Below are positions 8,038 to 14,727 of a stretch of DNA of 64,000 nucleotides, one piece after another. The DNA is taken from contig NZ_CP122539.1 in assembly GCF_029853675.1 (NCBI RefSeq), positions 2,437,001-2,501,000 on the forward strand, written 5' to 3'. The position numbers and the translations under genes were made by a program. The number at the start of each line of letters is the position of its first letter. The first letter of the stretch is position 1. Below the pieces are notes generated by a model that worked only from the letters and a program-made list of their open reading frames with translations, had not been told where the DNA came from and ran no database searches. This DNA is from Tenacibaculum tangerinum. Its GTDB lineage: Bacteria; Bacteroidota; Bacteroidia; Flavobacteriales; Flavobacteriaceae.

Positions 8038-8190
8038 CTATTTCTCTTCCAGCAAAGGAAGTAGTGTGTTTATGGAATTGAATGCGTTTTGAGCTTCTAA
8101 TAGGCTAAAAACACCTTTACTTTGCGCATATTCTGTACATTTAATTAAAAAAGTTATCGCTTCTTTTTGTTCTTTTTTTATTTTTTCCAT
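8038..8190 (-). CDS. 50-aa array-associated small protein, copy 2
   Basis: I chose the ATG at 8190-8188, giving a protein that starts MEKIKKEQKEAITFLIKC. An upstream in-frame extension to 8268 overlaps the fibre gene and is not conserved in the other copy. From KEQKEAITF onward it matches the copy at 6460-6603 exactly. It lies 29 bp after the stop of the 617-aa fibre gene and just before a hairpin terminator. The near-identity of both gene and downstream sequence shows a recent duplication of the block from small gene to terminator. Confidence 0.7.
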   Translation of the reverse strand: MEKIKKEQKEAITFLIKCTEYAQSKGVFSLLEAQNAFNSINTLLPLLEEK

Positions 8191-8219
8191 TGTTTTGTTT
8201 TTTATTTTTTTACAAAATT

Positions 8220-10073
8220 TTACCAGGTAGATAACGCTGTTCTTTTCCAAGTGTTTGCTGCCACACATACATAAATGTAATCTGCGGTGTATCTAATTTC
8301 TCCTTCCGTTCCTGTATCAGAAGAAGAAGAGGGAGCTGTATTTAAAGCAGACAACTTGTATTGAGTTGTTTGTAAGCTTCCTGAAAATTCTGACGGAAGT
8401 ACACTCTCTGACTTTATAAAATAAGCGTTACCTGACACAGTAGGTAAAGGATCATTTCCTGCTCTTATGTATGCTAAATCTCCTGTAACAGTAGCTGCTC
8501 CATTATCTATATCTAAATAGCTTACAGTAGCATCTCCTACCGTACCGTTAGTAAAAACTAGCGAATTATGAGAACCTTGCATGTAATTAACGGTAGCACT
8601 AGCATTATCAACAGTAGTTGTTGAACTACTTCCTCTCAAATAGTCGACAACTGCTGCACCTGTTATTTTACTTCGATTTACTGTACTTGCAACGAAATTA
8701 CCAGTTCCAGTACCTATAGCTGTCGCTGTATTCAAAGACCCATATAAAAAGTTATAATTATTAGTACTATAACTACTACCTGTTAAATTAGCAGCAGTAA
8801 ATCCGGCATCGTCAACTGTAGAGTTATTCTTGATTTGAGCTACTAAAGCATAGCTATTTGTACTAGTATTACCTGGTGTGGCTGATGCTTGCCTATCTAC
8901 AGATATGAACTCTGCAACATTAGTTGAAGTCTCAGTACTTTGCTTTTTTACAGTAAAAACAGATCCTGCTATATTTGTCTTAGAACCTAAAGGATCTACA
9001 ACCATGTTTTTAGTAAAAAAACTACTATTTCCTATAACATTGCCTGTAAAGATGTTATTAGCAGGACTGGTGAATTCAACTCCTGCTACCCCATTTAAAG
9101 TAATTTTATCTTGACTATTAATAGTAACAAAATCTCCAGCGGTAATATCTATTCCTCCTGTATTACCGACAATAGGTAAATAAGTATTATCCGCTATATT
9201 TTTTAATAAGATTTCTCCATCTGAATCAGGTAAATCATACGTTCTTTTTGCAGTTAAATTATTGTTATTAAAAGCAAAGTTTGTACTTATATTAAATGGT
9301 GTATAAAATAAGAAGTTGTTGTTAACATCTAATTCAATTCCCGCATTTGAAGAAGATATAGATGTTGTTGTTGACGGCTGAAATGTTATTCTTCTAGTTT
9401 CAAGACCACCGTTGAAATCTTGACCTACACTAAATGTTTTTTTTCCAAAAACAGTTTGTACACCCGTAGTTGTTAAAAAATCAGTATCACTTTTTCCATT
9501 TAAAGTTACAGCATCTACATTTGTTAATTGATCACCACCCCCATTAACATCTAATTTATTATTCAAAGTAGTTTCTATGCTTTGTACTTGATTCACAAAT
9601 GAATCTGATGTTTTAACTATTGGGTTTTGAGGATCTGTATTATCAATAGTTATATTTGTTCCCGCTTGGTATTGAGGAACCGTATCCTTTAAATTACTCA
9701 AATCTACTGTAAAAGTTGAATTATCTTCACGAACAAATGTCGCCAATCCATTGGCATCAACTGTTCCTGATACCAATCGTGCTAAATTCGTATTGTCTAA
9801 ATAGGGTGTTAAGTCAATTTGTGACACGCTTACGCCATCTTTTAATAAATCGACCGTATTCGTTCCTGAAATGGGTGATAAAGTATATTCGGGGACTTGC
9901 TGCTCTGAAGCTATATTTACCGTTCCTGTCTCGTCAATCACAAATCGGCGATTGGCTTCTCCTGCGGGTTGTTGCGCATCGACATAACTGTCGATTAAAT
10001 CGGCATATTGTTGTTGTGTAGGCTTATCGCCTGTTTCAAAAAATTGCTTTAAGGTTTCTTTGTTTTGTTTCAT
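8220..10073 (-). CDS. long tail fibre protein, paralogue 3
   Basis: At 617 aa this is the longest fibre of the array. Residues 1-60 are the adaptor. Residues about 61-150 (starting SPISGTNTVDLLKDGVSVSQ and ending with the YQAGTNITIDNTDP linker) are nearly identical to the fibre at 10334-11749. A long Ser/Thr/Asn-rich stretch follows, with little Lys and many predicted beta strands, including NNFLFYTPFNISTNF and AATVNYMQG-like pieces. The last 40 residues (GTEGEIRYTADYIYVCVA, then NTWKRTALSTW) are a common fibre tip ending. The small gene at 8038 follows directly. Receptor specificity is unknown. Confidence 0.75.
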   Translation of the reverse strand: MKQNKETLKQFFETGDKPTQQQYADLIDSYVDAQQPAGEANRRFVIDETGTVNIASEQQVPEYTLSPISGTNTVDLLKDGVSVSQIDLTPYLDNTNLARLVSGTVDANGLATFVREDNSTFTVDLSNLKDTVPQYQAGTNITIDNTDPQNPIVKTSDSFVNQVQSIETTLNNKLDVNGGGDQLTNVDAVTLNGKSDTDFLTTTGVQTVFGKKTFSVGQDFNGGLETRRITFQPSTTTSISSSNAGIELDVNNNFLFYTPFNISTNFAFNNNNLTAKRTYDLPDSDGEILLKNIADNTYLPIVGNTGGIDITAGDFVTINSQDKITLNGVAGVEFTSPANNIFTGNVIGNSSFFTKNMVVDPLGSKTNIAGSVFTVKKQSTETSTNVAEFISVDRQASATPGNTSTNSYALVAQIKNNSTVDDAGFTAANLTGSSYSTNNYNFLYGSLNTATAIGTGTGNFVASTVNRSKITGAAVVDYLRGSSSTTTVDNASATVNYMQGSHNSLVFTNGTVGDATVSYLDIDNGAATVTGDLAYIRAGNDPLPTVSGNAYFIKSESVLPSEFSGSLQTTQYKLSALNTAPSSSSDTGTEGEIRYTADYIYVCVAANTWKRTALSTW

Positions 10074-10092
10074 TTTTGTTCTTTTTTATCAT

Positions 10093-10252
10093 GAGTTCGA
10101 TGTGAATAACCACATTCAATAGGTTTAAAACCAGCATCATGTCATCTAGATAGAAAGAAGAATGAGTAATCAGACATCTTACCAATGGTAGATTTCTCCT
10201 CGTTCCTCGTTTGAAATGACAACTGAAAATCGGTGACTAACCTATCGAACTC
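10093..10252. repeat. MITE-like 160-bp repeat, copy A
   Basis: The ends are GAGTTCGAT and TATCGAACTC in inverted orientation, with an inner pair (ATGTCAT and ATGACA) also inverted. It has no coding capacity. Copies B (11769-11927) and C (12641-12800) differ from it at scattered bases only. It sits about 20 bp upstream (in the reading direction) of the fibre start at 10073. Confidence 0.75.
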
Positions 10253-10274
10253 ACCTGTTTTTAATTTTTTTTGA

Positions 10275-10313
10275 TAAAAAAGAGCCGCTAAATACTGTAT
10301 TTTGCTAGGGGCT
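10275..10313 (-). terminator. array-type hairpin terminator
   Basis: On the minus strand AGCCCCTA pairs with TAGCGGCT, followed by a T tract, 21 bp after the stop of the fibre gene ending at 10334. Confidence 0.8.
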
Positions 10314-10333
10314 AGACTTTTATTATTAAACTG

Positions 10334-11749
10334 TTATAGTTTTATCCTTAGTTCTCCTGTTGCTGTTTTGTAAACTTCACCCACAACAAGGCCTCCCGTG
10401 CCAGCAGCTGTGTCATCAGCGTATGTAGGTAATGCAGTTAGTTTTAAATCTGAGGATTTTATTGAGCCGTTTACCTGAAGTAATTCTCCTGTTGTGTTTG
10501 CTTCAAAGTTATCAATTCCAACTCCTGTTTCTCCGCTTTTTAATATTGTAAAAGCATCTGATCGACTAAAACTTGATAGCCCGTTACCGACGTTAAAGAC
10601 TCTGTCATTTGGATCTATTTGAACGATGTTTGAAGGAGTGTAATTAGTCGAAAAAGCACCTACAGAAGATTCACCTGGAGAAGGAGATGTGTTTGACATA
10701 CCAAAAGCCGATGAATAACGACCAGAAGCTGTAGATATGCCCTGAGAAAAACTAGAAAACCCAGAAGATGATCCTCCAAAACAGACTGAATTAAACCCCG
10801 TAGAAGACCCATTAAAGGCAAAGGATCCTTGACCTGATGCTATACCACGATTTAAAGCAATAGACAACACTCCAGAAGCAGTAGAGTAAATACCTGCTAG
10901 TGAGAGTTCTCCGCTTGCTTTTCCTGCGGAGTGAGCATAATAATCATAATCTCCAGTCGCTAAATCCCAAACGGAACCTAAAGAAGGACTTCCTCCCGGT
11001 ACATCTGAAACTAAACCAATTGTTCCATTTGTGGCGTCTGTAAAACTATTAAAAATAATGTATCTAAAACTTCCGTCAGGCAAAAATATAGTAGCTTCAT
11101 AATAATAAGCAGGTGAATCAAAACTACTTGTATTAGTAAAATCAACACCGTCGATACCTACAACAGCAGACGAGCCATTTGTTAAACGTAATTTCCCAAC
11201 ACCCTTACCTATCGTAATAGAACTGCCGGATTGTCTCTCTGTTGTCCATCCAGCAACATAACCTGCTGTATCTCCTCCTCCAATTGCATTAATTACAGGT
11301 AATAAAGGATTTGTATTATCAATCGTAATGTTGGTTCCTGCTTGATAGACTGGAACATTATCCTTCAAATTACTTAAATCTACTGTAAATGTCGAATTAT
11401 CGTCTCGAGTAAAGGTTGCCAAACCATTCACATCTACTGTTCCTGACACCAATCGTGCTAAATTCGTATTATCCAAATAGGGTGTTAAGTCAATTTGAGA
11501 GACGCTTACGCCGTCTTTTAATAAATCGACCGTATTCGTTCCTGAAATGGGTGATAAAGTATATTCAGGAGCTTGCTGCTCTGAAGCTACGCTTACCGCT
11601 CCCGTTTCATCAATAACAAACCTACGGTTGGCTTCTCCTGCTTCTTGTTGCGCATCGACATAACTGTCGATTAAATCGGCATATTGTTGTTGCGTAGGCT
11701 TATCGCCTGTTTCAAAAAATTGCTTTAATGTTTCTTTGTTTTGTTTCAT
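10334..11749 (-). CDS. tail fibre protein with Hep_Hag/YadA-like repeats, paralogue 4
   Basis: This 471-aa protein has the adaptor (residues 1-60) and the same residues 61-150 module as the 617-aa fibre. Residues about 275-375 hold degenerate 14-residue repeats with SG/AxG periodicity (GKASGELSLAGIYSTASG, then IASGQGSFAFNGSSTGF), like Hep_Hag head repeats of trimeric adhesins. It ends with GELLQVNGSIKSSDLKL and GEVYKTATGELRIKL, typical of Bacteroidota tail-fibre tips. MITE copy B lies just upstream of its start, and an array terminator follows. The mosaic structure (shared front, different tip) suggests exchange of tips between paralogues. Confidence 0.8.
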   Translation of the reverse strand: MKQNKETLKQFFETGDKPTQQQYADLIDSYVDAQQEAGEANRRFVIDETGAVSVASEQQAPEYTLSPISGTNTVDLLKDGVSVSQIDLTPYLDNTNLARLVSGTVDVNGLATFTRDDNSTFTVDLSNLKDNVPVYQAGTNITIDNTNPLLPVINAIGGGDTAGYVAGWTTERQSGSSITIGKGVGKLRLTNGSSAVVGIDGVDFTNTSSFDSPAYYYEATIFLPDGSFRYIIFNSFTDATNGTIGLVSDVPGGSPSLGSVWDLATGDYDYYAHSAGKASGELSLAGIYSTASGVLSIALNRGIASGQGSFAFNGSSTGFNSVCFGGSSSGFSSFSQGISTASGRYSSAFGMSNTSPSPGESSVGAFSTNYTPSNIVQIDPNDRVFNVGNGLSSFSRSDAFTILKSGETGVGIDNFEANTTGELLQVNGSIKSSDLKLTALPTYADDTAAGTGGLVVGEVYKTATGELRIKL

Positions 11750-11768
11750 TTTTGTTCTTTTTTATCAT

Positions 11769-11927
11769 GAGTTCGATATCAATAACCACATTCAATAGGT
11801 TTAAAACCTGCATCATGTCATTTAGATAGAAAGAAGAATTGTAATGAGACATCTTACCAATAGTAGATTTCTCCTCATTCCTCGTTCGAAATGACAACTG
11901 AAAGTCGGTAACTAACCTATCGAACTC
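11769..11927. repeat. MITE-like 160-bp repeat, copy B
   Basis: Ends GAGTTCGATA and TATCGAACTC are perfectly inverted (10 bp). The internal sequence matches copy C closely. A 61-codon leftward frame inside it is not conserved as protein in the other copies and is best seen as chance. Confidence 0.8.
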
Positions 11928-11953
11928 ACCTGTTTTAAATTGTTTTTTTGATT

Positions 11954-11989
11954 AAAAAGAGCCACTAAAAACTTTATTTGCTAGGTGCT
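11954..11989 (-). terminator. array-type hairpin terminator (weaker variant)
   Basis: Same position and pattern as its paralogues, but the first arm reads AGCACCTA on the minus strand, so the outer stem has two imperfect pairs against TAGTGGCT. A T tract follows. It lies 14 bp after the stop of the fibre gene at 12004. Confidence 0.6.
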
Positions 11990-12003
11990 AGACTTTTGTA
12001 CGA

Positions 12004-12621
12004 TTAATATTGAGGCCCACCAGTAGTGTAACTAAAGCAAATAGCTAAACTTCCGTTGACAATAGCAGTGTCTTTAATTCTTACTTGGTTGTAACCATCA
12101 GGAATATATGCTCCAGAGTAAACCGTATAATCTAATAGGTTTGTAACAATACCTGTAGTTGCTTTGTAAGGTGCACTAAAAGGAATATTTGCCTGTATAT
12201 AACCTCCAGAAGCATTTCCGTCAGAATTTACCCCTGTTAACTTTATGTCTACAAACACCCTGTCTCCTATCTGATAATATTCTGCCGAAGATACTGTTGC
12301 AGAAAAAGTAGAGTTTGGTCCACTGAATGTTGGCGAATAACTTCCTTGTTGAATTGTTACAGAAGATCCTGTAGCGCTAATCACAGGCTGTAAAGGATTA
12401 GTACTATCAATCGAAATGTTTGTTCCAGCTTGATAGTTGGGTATCTGTTGTTCAGAAGTTACATTTACCGCTCCTGCTTCATCTATCACAAATCGGCGAT
12501 TGGCTTCTCCCGCTTCTTGTTGCGCATCTACATAACTGTCGATTAAATCGCCATATTGTTGTTGTGTAGGCTTATCGCCTGTTTCAAAAAATTGCTTTAA
12601 GGTTTCTTTGTTTTGTTTCAT
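12004..12621 (-). CDS. short tail fibre protein, paralogue 5
   Basis: At 205 aa this is the minimal form of the array protein: adaptor (residues 1-60), linker YQAGTNISIDSTNP (about 63-76), and a single beta-rich C-terminal domain beginning QGSYSPTFSGPNSTFSATV. That domain is related to the last 120 residues of the fibre at 4447-5595 (shared EYYQIGDRVFVDIKL pattern). It shows that adaptor, linker and head can form a complete protein without a shaft. It is the first fibre gene after the holin. MITE copy C lies between holin terminator and fibre start. Confidence 0.75.
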   Translation of the reverse strand: MKQNKETLKQFFETGDKPTQQQYGDLIDSYVDAQQEAGEANRRFVIDEAGAVNVTSEQQIPNYQAGTNISIDSTNPLQPVISATGSSVTIQQGSYSPTFSGPNSTFSATVSSAEYYQIGDRVFVDIKLTGVNSDGNASGGYIQANIPFSAPYKATTGIVTNLLDYTVYSGAYIPDGYNQVRIKDTAIVNGSLAICFSYTTGGPQY

Positions 12622-12640
12622 TTTTGTTCTTTTTTATCAT

Positions 12641-12800
12641 GAGTTCGATATCAATAACCACATTCAATAGGTTTAAAACCAGTATCATGTCATTTAGATA
12701 GAAAGAAGAATGCGTAATGAGACATCTTACCAATAGTAGATTTCTCCTCATTCCTCGTTCGAAATGACAACTGAAAGTCGGTAACTAACCTATCGAACTC
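12641..12800. repeat. MITE-like 160-bp repeat, copy C
   Basis: Perfect 10-bp inverted ends (GAGTTCGATA and TATCGAACTC) with a second inner inverted pair containing TGTCATTT and GAAATGACA. It lies between the holin terminator and the first fibre gene. Confidence 0.8.
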
Positions 12801-12824
12801 ACCTGTTTTTAAATTGTTTTTTGA

Positions 12825-12862
12825 TAAAAAAGAGCCACTAAATACTGTACTTGTTAGGGGCT
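12825..12862 (-). terminator. array-type hairpin terminator after the holin gene
   Basis: On the minus strand AGCCCCTA pairs with TAGTGGCT, followed by a T tract. The holin stop codon overlaps the first bases of the stem. Confidence 0.75.
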
Positions 12863-13289
12863 AAACTTTTTCTTGATCGTTTTTTTGTTTTTTTTCGGTT
12901 GTTTTTTCTAGAGTGCTATGTATACCGATTTGTTTTAAAAAGGTATGCAATGCCTTAAAGGGGTTTACTCCATAAATTTTGTTATAATTTTCTAAAATTG
13001 ACTTTATTTCGGTAATCGCAATAAAGCCTGCTATGACTTTTAAGAAAGGGACTTCACTCACGATGTGTTTTTCTAAAAAATAGGCAGATATAATAACCAA
13101 ATTATAAATCACAAATTTAGAAATGGTATGCCCGATACGTTCACTTTTTATAGGTACATGCAATTTTAAAGAGGCATAGGCTCCTGTAATAAAATCGACG
13201 ACTATTAGAAACATCATGGTAGTTAACACTCCATTTAAAGGCGACAATAATGCGAGCAACCAAAAAATAAAATGCGAAAGTTTATCCAT
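12861..13289 (-). CDS. phage holin family protein
   Basis: This 142-aa protein has four likely hydrophobic segments: FIFWLLALLSPLNGVLTTMM, FLIVVDFITGAYASL, FVIYNLVIISAYFLE, and VIAGFIAITEIKSILEN. The D-x-x-TG-x-x-A motif in the second (VVDFITGAYAS) is characteristic of the phage_holin_4 (Cph1-type) family. The tail is charged (EKTTEKKQKND...). Holins open the inner membrane so that endolysin can reach the wall. Its ATG overlaps the end of the endolysin gene by 8 nt (ATGGATAA), a classical translationally coupled lysis pair. The family call is firm; lytic function is by family and context. Confidence 0.85.
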   Translation of the reverse strand: MDKLSHFIFWLLALLSPLNGVLTTMMFLIVVDFITGAYASLKLHVPIKSERIGHTISKFVIYNLVIISAYFLEKHIVSEVPFLKVIAGFIAITEIKSILENYNKIYGVNPFKALHTFLKQIGIHSTLEKTTEKKQKNDQEKV

Positions 13290-13713
13290 TCTTTTTCAAT
13301 TTTCTAAAGTCCAATACCCTGTTTTTAGGATAGGCTTTTATGCTTACACTATTTCCTTGATTACCACCGAGTAAGTACACATAGCGTTTGGTTTCTTTAA
13401 TTAAAAAACCTACATGCCCTTTCCAGCTCGTAGGATGTTCTCTCCATAAAACCACCACATCTCCTGGTTGTGGGTTGGTGGTTGAGTTTCCTACAGACAA
13501 CCAACTGCGAGCTGTTAACTTATTCGGATGTTCATATCCTGCTTGTTTCGCTACCCAATTTGCAAAGGCACTACACCAAGCGGTTTCGTCTTTCAACTTA
13601 CCTCCGTCAAAACCTAACGAGGTAAAGTAATTTAAAATTTGAGGGTGATCTTTAGAGCCTTTCACCTCTTTGACTCCATATTGCGATAATGCTACTGATA
13701 TTAAATTATTCAT
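13282..13713 (-). CDS. cell-wall hydrolase (endolysin, TIGR02594/CHAP-like)
   Basis: This 143-aa protein has an NlpC/P60-CHAP type active site: Cys47 in ETAWCSAFANWVAKQAGY, and His100 in GHVGFLI after the PGDVVVLW strand. The opening ALSQYGVKEVKGSKDHP is typical of the TIGR02594 family. Family members cleave peptide bonds in peptidoglycan. No signal peptide is visible, so export would depend on the overlapping holin. The length (about 140-150 aa) is normal. It is the first gene after a clear promoter at 13868-13899, so it likely heads the lysis and fibre transcripts. Confidence 0.85.
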   Translation of the reverse strand: MNNLISVALSQYGVKEVKGSKDHPQILNYFTSLGFDGGKLKDETAWCSAFANWVAKQAGYEHPNKLTARSWLSVGNSTTNPQPGDVVVLWREHPTSWKGHVGFLIKETKRYVYLLGGNQGNSVSIKAYPKNRVLDFRKLKKNG

Positions 13714-13867
13714 ACAATTGTTTAATTTTTTAAGCGTTCACAGACAAAACAATTGAGTTGTTGATTCTTTTTCTTTTTTTCTCTACCTGAAAGGGTTCAT
13801 CATCACTACTTTGTTTCTGCTTACATTATAAGGTTCATAAATACAATAAACTGTTAGAAAAGCAAGA

Positions 13868-13899
13868 CAAAAATACAACATATTACATATAAAAACAAA
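13868..13899 (-). promoter_or_regulatory. Bacteroidota-type promoter for the lysis/fibre operon
   Basis: On the minus strand TTTG (13899-13896) is separated by 20 bp from TATTTTTG (13875-13868), matching the TTTG-N19/20-TAnnTTTG consensus. Transcription would start near 13861, about 150 bp before the endolysin ATG. Confidence 0.6.
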
Positions 13900-13935
13900 A
13901 CAAAATACAATTTATTTTGTATAATGTTGTATTTT
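13870..13935. promoter_or_regulatory. candidate operator: three AAAATACAA half-sites over the promoter
   Basis: AAAATACAA occurs at 13870-13878 (overlapping the -7 box) and at 13902-13910, with its exact inverse TTGTATTTT at 13927-13935. A nested inverted pair CAAAATA/TATTTTG lies at 13901-13919. This arrangement suits binding of a dimeric repressor. No repressor gene is seen nearby, so the regulator is unknown. Confidence 0.45.
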
Positions 13936-13952
13936 AAAGTCGTTCTAAACTA

Positions 13953-14336
13953 TTATCGACAAAATAAAATGAATCCGTTTTGTACCGAGTCTGTATCTAT
14001 AAATACACTGGCAACTGTATCAATTTGGATTGAAAAAGAATGGGTGTACCCGCTTATTTCAAAATACATTCCACTACCTTCAATCACCACTCCTAATTGT
14101 TTTTGCAAGCTTTCTTTGTCTTCTTCGCTAATACACTCATTAGCAGTAACCATAAGTGTATATTGCTTTCTTTCTTGATTTATTTGTGCTGAAAATGTAA
14201 GTTGGTATATTTCTGTTTCAAAATTTTTTGTGGATGCCTTTCCATTAACGATTGACATCGATTCTGAAAGGTCGACACCCTTTCCTTTTCGTTTGATTTT
14301 GAATAATCGTTCGTTTGTTGTTATTGGATTTTTCAT
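13953..14336 (-). CDS. unrecognised 127-aa protein at the head of the island
   Basis: I do not recognise this family. The protein has no signal peptide or membrane segment. It begins with a basic stretch (KIKRKGKGVDLSES), is rich in alternating beta-like strands (TEIYQLTFSAQINQERKQYTLMVTA), and ends FILFCR. It reads in the same direction as the lysis genes but ends about 80 bp before the endolysin promoter, so it may be a separate unit. Its position next to phage-like genes suggests it belongs to the island. ATG start; A-rich leader. Confidence 0.55.
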   Translation of the reverse strand: MKNPITTNERLFKIKRKGKGVDLSESMSIVNGKASTKNFETEIYQLTFSAQINQERKQYTLMVTANECISEEDKESLQKQLGVVIEGSGMYFEISGYTHSFSIQIDTVASVFIDTDSVQNGFILFCR

Positions 14337-14727
14337 AGCTTTCTTTCTTGCAATTGTGTTAAGTAGACAACTAAAATACCAACATATGTTTTAAAACTCT
14401 GTTAATAGAGTTGTATAGTTTTGTTAAAGTAATCTTTATTCAATGTAAAACGTTCTTTGGTTGACTTCATTTCAAGTTGATATTATATGAACTATAAGTC
14501 CATAAATCAAGCATGTATATAAGCAATACGCAGACCTCTCACATACGTTCGAGGTGACACATGATACATATTTATCTTAACGAAGTAAAATACTGAAAGT
14601 AAAAACCAGCGAATATTACTCATTAAAAAAACCTCAGCTAAGAGTGCATCTTACGCTGAGGTTCTTTTGATTTAGTAGTTGTTATTTATTAGCACCGCCA
14701 AAGGGTATGATACCCCAAGGTGGTTTA
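14337..14727. other. 390-bp intergenic boundary of the island
   Basis: No gene is visible. It holds a hairpin terminator (14631-14662), a small inverted repeat ACTCT/AGAGT near 14397-14413, and a stretch near 14525-14570 (GACCTCTCACATACGTTCG, then AGGTGACAC) that looks like a decayed relative of the MITE-like repeats inside the island. No tRNA, integrase or clear attachment site was found. Confidence 0.5.
14631..14662 (-). terminator. hairpin terminator of the aldehyde dehydrogenase gene
   Basis: On the minus strand ACCTCAGC pairs with GCTGAGGT, extended by TAAGA/TCTTA after a one-base bulge, then a run of seven Ts. It lies 65 bp after the stop of the gene at 14728. Confidence 0.8.

Noticed and set aside
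8191..8268. N-terminal extension of the second small gene (start at 8268)
   Set aside because: It overlaps the end of the 617-aa fibre gene and is absent from the otherwise identical first copy; the ATG at 8190 matches both.
11712..11897. 61-codon leftward frame upstream of a fibre gene
   Set aside because: It lies inside MITE-like copy B and is not kept as a reading frame in copies A and C.
3650..14336. Complete prophage or R-type tailocin
   Set aside because: Only lysis and fibre genes are present. No integrase, terminase, capsid, sheath or tube gene can be read on either strand.
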